DNA of 64,000 nt, taken from positions 3,472,001-3,536,000 of the forward strand of contig NZ_CP080598.1 in the NCBI RefSeq assembly GCF_019598945.1. The letters are read 5' to 3'. The notes below the pieces were generated by a model that was given only the letters and a program-made list of their open reading frames with translations, searched no databases and was not told the DNA's origin. A program made the translations under genes and the position numbers. This DNA is from Sphaerospermopsis torques-reginae ITEP-024 (GTDB taxonomy: Bacteria > Cyanobacteriota > Cyanobacteriia > Cyanobacteriales > Nostocaceae). Of the stretch, positions 19,161-28,894 are shown piece after piece (within the stretch, counting starts at the first letter, position 1; the number at the start of each line of letters is the position of its first letter).

Positions 19161-20021
19161 CTATAGATTCACCTCTTGTAACAGCCAAAAACCAGCAAAA
19201 GATTGAGCTTGGGGATCGGACTGGACACCAATAAAATGGACTCCATTGGCTTGTTGTTTGGCTGCTTCAAATCCTTGTGCTTCTTTGAGCAGTTGAGGTG
19301 TTCTGATATTTGCCACAACCCAGCTTTCCGTTGCACCAGTTTCTAATATCAATCTGTCTCCTTGACTGGTATCGAATCGCAAATAAGCTAACTCTAAACC
19401 TGACATCCACCCAGCGATGGGTAAAGCTCTAGGTGAAAAAATCAAAATTCCTGGAATACGCGTTTCTGGGGGTAACTGGGCTAAATCTAGGGGAAAAGCT
19501 TCACCAAAGCCAATTTCCCAATCTGGCATATCTGCAAAATCACTTGCTTCTAAACTCACAAATGCCCATTGTTTGCCTTCCAGCGCATCCGGTAAACGCT
19601 GGGGTAAAGGTCTTTCTAAACGTACAGAAGAATTTGTACCGCCTTGATATCCTGGTTCTTGGGGATAAACTTCCTCCATTCGCTGTTGTATCCATTGATT
19701 GAGAATCAATGCTTTACGACTAGGTAATGCGGGAATACCTATATCTTGACAGGCTTTTGTAATCATATTATTCATTTGCCGACGGAAAAAGCGGATTTTA
19801 ATTGGCGCTTTTCCCGCTTTCTCGATCGCTTCCTGTAACGCTGTCCGCAACCAAACCGAATTTACTTGGGTACTAGGGCAATATTGAGCATAGCGAAACA
19901 AGGAGTCTGTTTTAGTGCGTACATCAGTAGGACTTTCACACACTAAGACTTCCCAAACTTTTTTTTGATTTGCGTCCAATATCGGACGAGAGTAAAAATC
20001 GAGTTCCCAAATACTGCCCAT
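19161..20021 (-). CDS. Tab2/Atab2 family RNA-binding protein
   Basis: I start at the ATG at 20019-20021 (MGSIWELDFYSRP), where the family begins; a longer frame to 20099 would add 26 residues. 286 residues with the family opening WELDFYSRPILD, FRRQMNNMI and the conserved end GFWLLQEVNL. In plants and algae Tab2 proteins bind the psaB leader and are needed for photosystem I translation; the cyanobacterial role is inferred. The gene follows a hydrolase gene at 75 bp on the same strand. Confidence 0.9.
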   Translation of the reverse strand: MGSIWELDFYSRPILDANQKKVWEVLVCESPTDVRTKTDSLFRYAQYCPSTQVNSVWLRTALQEAIEKAGKAPIKIRFFRRQMNNMITKACQDIGIPALPSRKALILNQWIQQRMEEVYPQEPGYQGGTNSSVRLERPLPQRLPDALEGKQWAFVSLEASDFADMPDWEIGFGEAFPLDLAQLPPETRIPGILIFSPRALPIAGWMSGLELAYLRFDTSQGDRLILETGATESWVVANIRTPQLLKEAQGFEAAKQQANGVHFIGVQSDPQAQSFAGFWLLQEVNL

Positions 20022-20095
20022 GTTATACGATGAAATCTGGCGAGTTGATGTTTTGTTATCTTTCCACTCTACCAATCTACAGCCGCAATGAACGA

Positions 20096-20983
20096 TCACT
20101 CATTACTCATCACTGGTTCTAATTTTCCCAGTTCTCTAATTAAATGCTGCTCCATCCAATTACTCAAATCAGCTAGAAATTCACGATAATTAAGATCACA
20201 ATGTAAATCGTGATATGCTCCCGGATATTCAATACGCAACTTATCTGCACAAGTCACTCGTTGATAAAAAATTTCACTCCCCTCTGGAAAAACTACTCTG
20301 TCAGCACTACCATGTAAAATTAATAAAGGTGCTGTCCATTCATGGGCGTGGGCATTAATCCAAGCTAATGTAGTAAAGAACTCTGTGGAAAACCGGGCTG
20401 TTGCACGGGTATGGCGTAAGGTATCTTGAGTGTAGGTAGCTACAATTTTCGGATCTCTTGAACCTGCGGTGATGTCGAGTCCAGTATTTAAGGAAAAACG
20501 CGGCCACAACCTCGAAAGCATTTTTCCCAAGAGTACGCGCACTGGTGATACTCCCACTTCTCCAATACTAGGTGCAACTGCAATTACTCCCTGTAATGCA
20601 GATATATCTTCTGGATAACGCAAAGCATACTCTAAAACTATCATTCCCCCCATGCTGTGTCCAAATAGAAAAATTGGACATTCTGGTTGTTGCTGTTGAA
20701 TCATTTTTAAGAATGTTCGCACATCATCACGAAATTCAGCCCAGCTATTAATGTAACCTCTTTGACCTGGTGATTGGCCATGACCACGCAAATCTAAGGC
20801 ATAAACAGCATATTGCTGAGGTAACAAATGTTCAATTATATTTTTGTAAACTCCGCTGTGTCCTCCGAGTCCATGTACTAATGCTAATATTCCCCTGATT
20901 TTACCCCCTGGATTCCAGTTTTGATAATACAGATTAATTCCCCCAACACCTTTAAATGTGCCTACGCTGTGGTAAATAGTCAT
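20096..20983 (-). CDS. Alpha/beta hydrolase, monoacylglycerol-lipase / serine aminopeptidase S33 type
   Basis: 295 residues with the oxyanion segment LVHGLGGHSG, the nucleophile elbow GHSMGG, an acid in LHGSADRVV and histidine in GAYHDLHCD. This pattern matches lysophospholipase/monoglyceride lipases (hydrolase_4). Likely acts on a lipid ester in the cytosol or at the membrane. The next gene upstream, divergent at 21128, is a lysophosphatidate acyltransferase, so both could touch lipid turnover, but they are not in one operon. Confidence 0.9.
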   Translation of the reverse strand: MTIYHSVGTFKGVGGINLYYQNWNPGGKIRGILALVHGLGGHSGVYKNIIEHLLPQQYAVYALDLRGHGQSPGQRGYINSWAEFRDDVRTFLKMIQQQQPECPIFLFGHSMGGMIVLEYALRYPEDISALQGVIAVAPSIGEVGVSPVRVLLGKMLSRLWPRFSLNTGLDITAGSRDPKIVATYTQDTLRHTRATARFSTEFFTTLAWINAHAHEWTAPLLILHGSADRVVFPEGSEIFYQRVTCADKLRIEYPGAYHDLHCDLNYREFLADLSNWMEQHLIRELGKLEPVMSNE

Positions 20984-21127
20984 GATTAGTTTTTTACCTA
21001 ATTTCCCAGCAACTTTTTAGCCTATCAACGTACATTGTAGGGAAAATATCTTCTAACTGTGGGAGGATTACAGAAATTTTGCTGTTAGGTGACAGGTGAC
21101 AGGTGACAGTTAAGAAAGAATAAGCAG

Positions 21128-22051
21128 ATGGAAAATAATAACGAGTTAGAAAATTTACCGCTTTTGACTGATAACGCTATTCAGCGGGTTTGGGAAGGTG
21201 TGGCGGCAGCGAGCGATCGCACTATTCGAGATACTATTGATACTACTCTTAATCAACTATCTGCTATTGATCAGGAAAATACAGAACCGCGAGTTAGTTC
21301 TAATATCAGACGTTGGGTGTTGCGATCGCTCATTCATTTCTTTTTCCGTGTCCGTGTGGAAAATATCGAAAATATACCGCAGACATCAGCCATTTTAGCG
21401 GCTAATCATCTCCATCATTTTGACCCTTTAGTTTTACTCGCAGAAATACTCACTCAACCGTATTATTATATTCTCGGTGATGCCCGCACTCTCTATAATA
21501 AATGGTGGAAACGCCTGATTTTAGGTTTTGCGGGTGGTGTTATTCCTTTAGAAAGAATTTGGGGAGAAGAACAAGCTGTTATTTCTGCTGCTGAAGCGGG
21601 AAGGGATGATTTAAAGGAACTAGCAGAAGTTATTAAAAATACTGTTAACCCTGGTGGAAATATCCAAACAGTACGCCGCATAGACCGCATTGTTGCCGCA
21701 ATTTTAGCCCGTGGGGATGGGTTGATGATATTTCCTGAAGGAAGACTGGGAACTGCTGAGGGTCATTTGCATCCCCTAAAACGGGGAACTGTAATTTATG
21801 CGTTGCGGGGTGGAGTGCCAATTGTACCTGTAGCATTAATCGGCACTCATGACTTATTTTTGAGAAAAAAATTAACAATTCGGGTGGGTAAACCTTTATA
21901 TTTTCCTGCAAGTTCCACACCAAAGCGTCAAGAAATAAATGCTGCTTTGGAAACTTTGGAGAAAGCAATACGAGATTTGTTACCTACAGATTATCATGAA
22001 CCGGAGGGGATAAAGCTGTTACAACATTTTTTGAATCGGATGTTATGGTAA
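21128..22051 (+). CDS. plsC: 1-acyl-glycerol-3-phosphate acyltransferase (PlsC-type)
   Basis: 307 residues. It carries the acyltransferase HxxxxD motif in NHLHHFDPL, then FPEGRLG and a conserved GVPIVPVALIG. The enzyme adds the second acyl chain to lysophosphatidic acid at the membrane. The N-terminal 70 residues are extra and carry two HIP1 sites. ATG start after STRR repeats; the RBS region is AAGAAAGAATAAGCAG. Confidence 0.9.
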   Translation: MENNNELENLPLLTDNAIQRVWEGVAAASDRTIRDTIDTTLNQLSAIDQENTEPRVSSNIRRWVLRSLIHFFFRVRVENIENIPQTSAILAANHLHHFDPLVLLAEILTQPYYYILGDARTLYNKWWKRLILGFAGGVIPLERIWGEEQAVISAAEAGRDDLKELAEVIKNTVNPGGNIQTVRRIDRIVAAILARGDGLMIFPEGRLGTAEGHLHPLKRGTVIYALRGGVPIVPVALIGTHDLFLRKKLTIRVGKPLYFPASSTPKRQEINAALETLEKAIRDLLPTDYHEPEGIKLLQHFLNRMLW

Positions 22052-22145
22052 CTCTTCTACTTAAAATATATCAAAAAATATATCAAATTATTGTGGGGTG
22101 GGCATCTTGCCCGCCCTATCATTTGCACATTAAAAGTTGATCAAA

Positions 22146-23618
22146 TTAACCCTGCAACAATCCTTTAAAGAAATAAATCATGTTCATAAATATCACTTCT
22201 ATCCACACCATGATATAATCTAACCACTCTAAAATTTGCTCTAAAGGGTGTTTTTCATACCCGATAAATGTAGCGGTTGTTTCTATCCAGTCCGGTTTTA
22301 ATCTGTGTTGTTTTTGTTGTTGTTTTTGTTGTTGTTTTTGTTGTTGTTTTTCCGCTTCTCTCTCATTTGCAAAACTAGATTCATGTGTTGCTGATGCAGC
22401 TTGTTTGTTTTTAAAAACCTTTCTTCCCACTGTATTTAATACTTGTTGATTTTTGTCTTCTGTGGTGTTAGATGTGATTTCTAAATTACCAAATAAATCA
22501 CCCCAAGTCAACCAAGAATCTCCGGGTAAATCAGATGTTTGAATTTGGCGACTATCAATAAATCTGTTAACGGTTTGTTTGGGAATTTCATTAAATTTAT
22601 AGTCTTTTTCATCTTCCCTGAGTTGGGGAATTTTTCTACCACCAAAAAAGTAATTAATTGCAGATTCTATTAAAGCTGGAATATTCAAATTTTGCTGGTT
22701 CAAAGTATTAGCATTTACAGAAATTTCTCCCCTGGCTTCTACCTGATCTTTACCATAAATAAAGATATCTAATTGAGTTTTAGCAACTTTAATCATTCCC
22801 TGACTTTGTTGTTTTACAGGTACAATTGCTTTAGCTTCTAATTTGGCTAATGCTGTATCTAACAATGCTAAAATTGTACCAGGATAAGATTTGATTTCTA
22901 GAGGATTTCGATTTTCCGTATTTTCTGTTATACTGGAATCTGAACTATTAGTTAATTTATTTAAAAGTCGGTCAATTTCTGGTAATAAATTCTGCTCTTT
23001 TTGGGCTGCTACTAATTGTAAAACTTGGGAATATTCGGCAATTTCTTGATTAATTGTCTCATGTAAATTTCTTTGTTGAGCAATTGTCAAAACATCAAAA
23101 ACTTTGTTATTGTCGCTGACAAGTACCAAATTTCTAGTTTCTAATTTGACGGCAATTCCCTGTACAGTGGGGATATGATGCTGTAAAGTATTTTCTGATG
23201 GTAATTTCGGCGCTTTTGGAGATTGTAACCAACCAAAACTATGAGTAATTTTTTCCCAAGTTCTACCCAAAAAACCTGAAGATTTGACATTTTGTAAAGT
23301 TTCTGATTCAGAAGCAGCGGCAGATGGTAAACTTTTAACTAATTCTAGTACGTTCTGAATAGGCGCGTCTGCTGGTGGGGGAGTATGGGATTGTAAGTAT
23401 GTTTGGGTAGTTTGACCTGGGGTTTGTAATCTTTTTCCTATCAGTTTGTCAGGTTGTAATGCTTGATACAATGGATAAAGTAACGCCTCTACACTCCATT
23501 TTGTGGCAACTTGTAAGTTACGAATGGTACTTTCTAATTTTTGACTCAACCGCCGAGATTGCTGATTGAAGAAGTTAAATACTTTACTTTGATAAGGACG
23601 AGAAGAACTAGAGGACAT
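22146..23618 (-). CDS. Unknown cyanobacterial protein with Gln/Lys repeat and C-terminal membrane segment
   Basis: 490 residues, not recognised. The start is Ser-rich (MSSSSSRPYQSK) and basic. A long middle part is helical and charged. Residues about 420-440 hold a KQQQ repeat encoded by a TTGTTGTTT tract (22313-22352). The last 35 residues contain a hydrophobic segment (YIMVWIEVIFMNMIYFFKG). I infer membrane anchoring by the C-terminus. Confidence 0.7.
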   Translation of the reverse strand: MSSSSSRPYQSKVFNFFNQQSRRLSQKLESTIRNLQVATKWSVEALLYPLYQALQPDKLIGKRLQTPGQTTQTYLQSHTPPPADAPIQNVLELVKSLPSAAASESETLQNVKSSGFLGRTWEKITHSFGWLQSPKAPKLPSENTLQHHIPTVQGIAVKLETRNLVLVSDNNKVFDVLTIAQQRNLHETINQEIAEYSQVLQLVAAQKEQNLLPEIDRLLNKLTNSSDSSITENTENRNPLEIKSYPGTILALLDTALAKLEAKAIVPVKQQSQGMIKVAKTQLDIFIYGKDQVEARGEISVNANTLNQQNLNIPALIESAINYFFGGRKIPQLREDEKDYKFNEIPKQTVNRFIDSRQIQTSDLPGDSWLTWGDLFGNLEITSNTTEDKNQQVLNTVGRKVFKNKQAASATHESSFANEREAEKQQQKQQQKQQQKQHRLKPDWIETTATFIGYEKHPLEQILEWLDYIMVWIEVIFMNMIYFFKGLLQG

Positions 23619-23801
23619 GATATCAATGAATTAGGCTAAATTGGATTGATTTTGGCGATTCCCGTAAAATGTGATTGAGATTTAGTTAGTGATATAATCA
23701 TAACTGAAAATAAATTCAGATGAGTTTAATTTTGACAATCTCAATTTCTGTTTAAGTCCTGAGAATAATCTTTTATTGTTAATTTTAAGTGTTAATTTTT
23801 T

Positions 23802-26800
23802 ATGACTTTTCATCTTCCTCCTGTGGATACTACATCTATATTAAAGACTGTTGAGAATTTACGCTCTTTATGTCAAATTAATATACTTTCTTCTTGGGTT
23901 TATCAGCAAGGTAATTTAGAAATTAACGAGGTGGTAAATTCTGATCTATCTGATTGGCAATCTGTTAAGCTAAATGAGAAAAATCAGGTTGTTTGGGATG
24001 GGGGAAAACAGGTTCTTTGGTTAGCACAAAGGTTTACTGTTCCTGAAAGTTCGCAAGGTTATCCTTTGACGGGTTTATGTTTGCGGTTGTCTCTACTTTG
24101 GTGGGCTGATGCGGTTGAGGTTTATATTAATGGTAATCTGGTTTTAATTGGGGATTTATTTGATTGTTCCCCACGGGTGCTTTTAAGTCAAGGGGTAAAA
24201 CCAGGTGATGAGTTTTTTGTTTGTTTGCGGTTGGTGAGTCCTGGTCATTGTGATGGTGCTTTGGTGCGATCGCTTTTAATTTTTGAAGGTTTGGGTTACA
24301 ATGAGTTAGATGCGGGTATTGTGGCTGATGAGTTGGCGATCGCTCAAATTCTTTTAGAAAGGTTTTCACCGCAGGGTTTAGCTGGTTTGGTTGCGGGGGT
24401 TGATGAGGTAACGAACCACGTTCTGCGAAGCAGTTCCCGAAGGGTAGACACGAAGAACACGAAGGAAGAGGAAGAAGAAGAAGAAGAAGGAAGGGAAGAA
24501 GGTTGGAAAGATTATCTTCTAAAAATACGAGAAGTCTATCTGCGTTCATCTGCGTTCATCTGCGTTCAAAACTATAAAATCTTTTTGTTGGGTCATGCTC
24601 ATTTAGATTTAGCATGGTTATGGCCTGTTTCGGAAACTTGGAACGCTGCACAAAATACTTTTGAGTCGGTTTTAAGGTTACAAAAAGATTTTTCTGAGTT
24701 GATATTCTGTCATACTACTCCCGCTTTGTATGCTTGGGTTGAAGAAAATCGTCCTCAGTTATTTCGGGAGATTCAAATTCAGGTAAAATCTGGAAGATGG
24801 GAGGTTTTGGGGGGTTTCTGGGTTGAACCAGATTTAAATTTGATTTCTGGTGAGTCTATTGTTAGACAATTATTATATGGTCAGCGTTATTTTTTAGAGA
24901 AGTTTGGGAAAATATCTCCGATAGTTTGGGTCCCTGATACTTTTGGGTTTTGTGCTACTTTACCACAGTTTTTAGTAAATGCAGGGGTTGAGTTTTTTGT
25001 TACTCAAAAGTTACGCTGGAATGATTCTACTAAGTTTGATTATGGTTTATTTTGGTGGCGATCGCCAGATGGTAGTCAAATATTAAGTTATATGTCTGCT
25101 CTCATCGGGGAAGGTATTGATCCGGTTAAGATGACTCAATATCTGTGTGAGTGGCAAACTCAAACGGGTTTAAATGATGCGCTTTGGCTTCCTGGTGTCG
25201 GTGATCATGGTGGTGGTCCTACTCGTGATATGCTGGAATTAGCACGACGCTGGGAACATTCCCCCATTTTACCAAGGTTGGAATTTACAACCGCAGAAAA
25301 TTATCTACAACAAATAAAGTTAGAATCTGAAAGTTTACCCGCACCTCTCCCAATATGGGAAGATGAGTTATATCTGGAATTTCATCGCGGATGTTATACG
25401 ACTCACGCAGATCAAAAACGCTTCAATCGTAAATCTGAACATCTATTATATCAGGCTGAGTTATTCGCAACTCTGGCAACTTCTCTTTATGGTTGTGAAT
25501 ATCCGAAAATGGAAATAGAAACCGCTTGGAAAAAAGTTCTGTTTAACCAGTTTCACGACATTTTACCCGGTTCTTCCATTACCCAAGTTTATCAAGATGC
25601 ACTCCCAGAATGGGAAGATGTGCAAAAGACAGGAAATAGAATTTTAGATGATGCTTTAAAGGCGATCGCCTCTCATATAATTTTACCATCTACTTTACCA
25701 CAACCACCCCAACCCCATAGCATTCCCATCATAATTTTTAACTCTCTCAACTGGGAACGTTCGGAAGTTATACATATTATAATGAACCACGAAGAACACG
25801 AAGGACACGAAGTTAAGAAAGTTTTAGAGAGTTCTTCTGTAAGTTCTCATATTTTTAGTTTAGAAGATCAGAGTTGGAAAGTTTACGATGTTCAAGGAAA
25901 GGAAGTTATCACCCAACAAAATGAAAATTCTTTATTATTTATCGCTACTGTCCCATCAATAGGATATCAAATTTATTGGCTTTCTCCCACATCAGAAAAA
26001 TCAAACATCGCAAAAAACAAACTTCCCAAAAATTGGACTTTAGAAAATGACTATCTCCAAGTAAAAATTAACCCCCAAACTGGAGATATAGACAGCATTT
26101 TTGATAAACACCAACAACGGGAAATATTAAACGGTGCAGGAAACCAACTCCAAGCTTTTCAAGACAGTGGACAATATTGGGATGCGTGGAATATTGACCC
26201 CAATTATAACACCAAACCCCTACCCCCAAGCGAATTACTATCAATTCAATGGTTAGAAAATGGAGAAATTCAACAAAAATTACAAGTAATTCGTAAAATC
26301 GGCAAATCTGAATTTATCCAAAATTACATCTTACAAAAAAATACCCCAATTCTGAAAATTCAGAATACTGTAAACTGGCAAGAAAATCAAGTATTAGTTA
26401 AAACATCCTTTCCTTTAAACTTTACCACCGAAACCGCCACCTATGAAATACCATGTGGAGTCATAAACCGCCCCACCAACCCCCAAACCCCCGCAGAACA
26501 AGCAAAATGGGAAGTACCCGCTTTACATTGGGCAGATTTAACCACAGAAACAGATAGCGGAAAATACGGATTTAGTTTACTCAATAATTGTAAATATGGA
26601 TACGACGTTAAACCCAATCAAATCCGCCTCACATTATTAAGAAGTCCCAACTGGCCAGACCCCGAAGCAGATAGAGGAAACCACAAATTTACATATAGTT
26701 TATATCCTCATCTTGGCAGTTGGCAAGAAGCGGAAACAGTCAAAAAAGGGTATGAATTAAATATACCATTAAATGTGTTAATAAATCCAGAGATTAAAAA

Positions 26801-27086
26801 ATCTGAATCTGGTATTTTACCAAATCAAAGTTTTCTAAAATTAGCAGATGATAATTTAATTATTACAGCTTTTAAAGTCAGTGAAGATGATAGTAAAAAA
26901 ATCATTCTGCGTTTTTATGAAAGTCAGGGAGAAACAGCAGAGTTAGGTTTAGAAAGTGAATATTTCCGGTTAGGGGAAGCGGTTGATTTATTAGAAAGGA
27001 AGGTAAATAAAGAAGTTGGAAAAATCGCACCTTGGAAAATTGGGAGTTTTGAGATTATGTCTGAATCAGGATTTCCAGGATTTTAG
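23802..27086 (+). CDS. GH38 alpha-mannosidase with repeat-derived inserts
   Basis: 1094 residues. The catalytic GH38 domain begins with the zinc motif GHAHLDLAW, includes the nucleophile segment VWVPDTFGF (Asp near residue 379), and FNQFHDILPGSSI; C-terminal beta-domains follow. The N-terminal 200 residues form the usual beta-domain. Between them, codons about 204-258 (24411-24580) are made of dispersed repeat sequence (Glu-rich EEEEEEEE stretch). A second short repeat insertion (NHEEHEGHEVKK) lies at about 25783-25820, and the last nine residues (MSESGFPGF) come from the ATCAGGAT repeat. Likely cytosolic, trims mannosides; substrate unknown. Confidence 0.93.
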   Translation: MTFHLPPVDTTSILKTVENLRSLCQINILSSWVYQQGNLEINEVVNSDLSDWQSVKLNEKNQVVWDGGKQVLWLAQRFTVPESSQGYPLTGLCLRLSLLWWADAVEVYINGNLVLIGDLFDCSPRVLLSQGVKPGDEFFVCLRLVSPGHCDGALVRSLLIFEGLGYNELDAGIVADELAIAQILLERFSPQGLAGLVAGVDEVTNHVLRSSSRRVDTKNTKEEEEEEEEGREEGWKDYLLKIREVYLRSSAFICVQNYKIFLLGHAHLDLAWLWPVSETWNAAQNTFESVLRLQKDFSELIFCHTTPALYAWVEENRPQLFREIQIQVKSGRWEVLGGFWVEPDLNLISGESIVRQLLYGQRYFLEKFGKISPIVWVPDTFGFCATLPQFLVNAGVEFFVTQKLRWNDSTKFDYGLFWWRSPDGSQILSYMSALIGEGIDPVKMTQYLCEWQTQTGLNDALWLPGVGDHGGGPTRDMLELARRWEHSPILPRLEFTTAENYLQQIKLESESLPAPLPIWEDELYLEFHRGCYTTHADQKRFNRKSEHLLYQAELFATLATSLYGCEYPKMEIETAWKKVLFNQFHDILPGSSITQVYQDALPEWEDVQKTGNRILDDALKAIASHIILPSTLPQPPQPHSIPIIIFNSLNWERSEVIHIIMNHEEHEGHEVKKVLESSSVSSHIFSLEDQSWKVYDVQGKEVITQQNENSLLFIATVPSIGYQIYWLSPTSEKSNIAKNKLPKNWTLENDYLQVKINPQTGDIDSIFDKHQQREILNGAGNQLQAFQDSGQYWDAWNIDPNYNTKPLPPSELLSIQWLENGEIQQKLQVIRKIGKSEFIQNYILQKNTPILKIQNTVNWQENQVLVKTSFPLNFTTETATYEIPCGVINRPTNPQTPAEQAKWEVPALHWADLTTETDSGKYGFSLLNNCKYGYDVKPNQIRLTLLRSPNWPDPEADRGNHKFTYSLYPHLGSWQEAETVKKGYELNIPLNVLINPEIKKSESGILPNQSFLKLADDNLIITAFKVSEDDSKKIILRFYESQGETAELGLESEYFRLGEAVDLLERKVNKEVGKIAPWKIGSFEIMSESGFPGF

Positions 27087-27866
27087 GATGTACAGGATGG
27101 TAATTTTTAGATGGTTTGTTTGGTGTTTAAAATTGTATTTGTCAGAATCAGGATAACCAGGATTTTAGGATGTACAGGATGGTAATTTTTAGATGGTTTA
27201 TAAACATTCAAAAACAATCATTAAATAATATCATCAGAAAATCCCAACTTCCCAAAAAATAATCATTCAATAACATCATCAAAAAATCCCCAACTCCCAA
27301 CAAATAATCATTCAAAAACATCCTGTAAATCCTTTAATCCTGGTTATCCTGATTCAGACAAATAAAATCTCCAACTTCCCAAAAAATAATCATTCAAAAA
27401 CATCCTGTAAATCCTTTAATCCTGGTTATCCTGATTCAGACAAATAAAATCTCCAACTTCCCAAAAAACAATCATTAAAAACATCTTCAAAAAATGCCCA
27501 ACTTCCCACCATAAATCATTCAACAACATCCTGTAAATCCTCAAATCCTGGACATCCTGATTCTGACAAATAAAATCTTCAACTTCCAAAAAACAATCAT
27601 TCAACAACATCATCAAAAAATCCCCAACTCCCCACCATAAATCATTCAATAACATCCTGAAAATCCTCAAATCCTGGACATCCTGATTCAGACAAGTAAA
27701 ATCTTCAACTCCCAACAAATAATCATTCAAAAACATCCCGTAAATCCTTCAATCCTGGACATCCTGATTCAGACAAAAAAATCCCCAAGTTCCCAAAAAC
27801 AATCATCCAAAAACATCCTGAAAATCCTTAAATCCTGTAAATCCTGATTCAGACAAATAACAGTAT
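27058..27866. repeat. Cluster of ATCAGGATGTCCAGGAT-type repeats
   Basis: About nine copies of the dispersed repeat, two in the forward and the rest in the reverse orientation, are separated by diverged linkers such as AATCATTCAACAACAT. It fills most of the 1.08-kb gap after the mannosidase gene. Repeat and spacer lengths vary and the spacers resemble one another, so this is not a CRISPR array. No protein gene is supported. Confidence 0.85.
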
Positions 27867-27899
27867 ATAATTAACATTATCAAATACAAATATTTACCA

Positions 27900-27977
27900 A
27901 TGACAAATCATCCACAACAACCGGGAAAATACGATGCTGTACTTGGTGGTCAAAATCAAACCCGTCGAGACTTGTAA
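27900..27977 (+). pseudogene. Fragment of a cyanobacterial protein N-terminus (EYDAVLGGQ-type)
   Basis: A 25-residue frame MTNHPQQPGKYDAVLGGQN... ends at TAA. The KYDAVLGGQ block is typical of the start of larger cyanobacterial proteins (pentapeptide or WD40 type as I remember them). The rest is missing and replaced by other sequence, including a dispersed AGGTTGGGTTAAGGAACGAA repeat at 28028. Confidence 0.4.
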
Positions 27978-28166
27978 ACTGTAACATTTAAGGGTTGCAT
28001 AAAATTATTAAGCATTGTGAACAGATGTAGGTTGGGTTAAGGAACGAAACCCAACACATTAAAACTTTGGAAATGTTGAGTTTCACTGCGTATCCTACGG
28101 GAAACAAGCTACAACTTAACTTACATATTGTTTATAATAAAAACTATCAATTATAGAGAACAAACC

Positions 28167-28433
28167 ATGAATATTACCCTCAACCCAGAACAAGAACAGT
28201 TTATAAAAACCCAACTAGAACAAGGTAAATTTCCAGACGCTCAAGCAGTAATTAATCAAGCATTACAACTGTTACAAGAAAAACAAAAAGAATATGAAGA
28301 ATGGGTAGAAGATGTCAGAATTAAAGTCAACGAAGCAGCAGCAGAATTAGAACGAGGTGAAGGAGTTCCTTTAGAAACAGTTGTTGAACAAATGCAAGCA
28401 AAATTCAGCCATGCGCGTGAGGTGAAAGAATGA
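28167..28433 (+). CDS. ParD-type antitoxin
   Basis: 88 residues from the ATG at 28167 (a longer frame from 28128 begins in AT-rich leader). The N-terminus MNITLNPEQEQFIKTQLEQG with FPDAQAVINQALQLLQ is the ribbon-helix-helix ParD/CopG type, followed by a toxin-wrapping helix. It overlaps the toxin start by ATGA (28430-28433). Expected to bind its own promoter together with the toxin. Confidence 0.88.
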   Translation: MNITLNPEQEQFIKTQLEQGKFPDAQAVINQALQLLQEKQKEYEEWVEDVRIKVNEAAAELERGEGVPLETVVEQMQAKFSHAREVKE

Positions 28434-28720
28434 ATCAATGTTTAATTTCACCTCAAGCAATTAAAGATTTAGATAATATTTCCGAATATTTTTTAACTAC
28501 AAATATTGAAACAGGAGAAAAAATTTTTCAAGAATTTACAAAAAAGTGTAAAAACTTGCTGCAATTTCCCCAAATGGGACGCAGTTACGAACACATCAGA
28601 AAAGGAATGCGAGGAATACCTCTTAATGGTTACATCATTTTTTATCAAATTGTTGATGATAATATAGAAATTCTCAGAATTGTCAATGGTCGTCAAGATT
28701 TAGAATCTTTGTTTACATGA
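28430..28720 (+). CDS. ParE/RelE-family toxin
   Basis: 96 residues with the RelE/ParE fold pattern ISPQAIKDLDNISEYF, MGRSYEHIRKGMRGIPLNGYIIFYQIVDDNIEILRIVNGRQDLESLF (shown as residues about 43-95). The pair with the preceding ParD is a complete type II system. The precise target (gyrase for ParE, mRNA for RelE) is not decidable from sequence. Confidence 0.88.
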   Translation: MNQCLISPQAIKDLDNISEYFLTTNIETGEKIFQEFTKKCKNLLQFPQMGRSYEHIRKGMRGIPLNGYIIFYQIVDDNIEILRIVNGRQDLESLFT

Positions 28721-28779
28721 TCAATACTTAGTCAAAGATACCCGACTTCTAAGATCATTTATCTGTGAATCTGAAAGTT

Positions 28780-28832
28780 GTATTTGTCTGAATCAGGATA
28801 ACCAGGATTTAAGGATTTACAGGATATAATTT
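28780..28832 (+). repeat. ATCAGGAT dispersed repeat copy
   Basis: GTCTGAATCAGGATAACC followed by AGGATTTAAGGATTTACAGGAT; same family as 27058-27866. Confidence 0.8.
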
Positions 28833-28894
28833 TTAAATGGTTTACATTATTCAAAAACAATTCATGATTTTATAGTGTAATCTCAGTATATACT

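Noticed and set aside
24127..24549. 140-codon minus-strand frame inside the mannosidase
   Set aside because: Shadow frame with low-complexity composition.
27416..27736. 106-codon minus-strand frame
   Set aside because: Translation of dispersed repeats; internally repetitive with no homology.
27058..27866. Possible CRISPR array
   Set aside because: Repeats are in both orientations, vary in length, and the spacers resemble each other; no cas gene is near.
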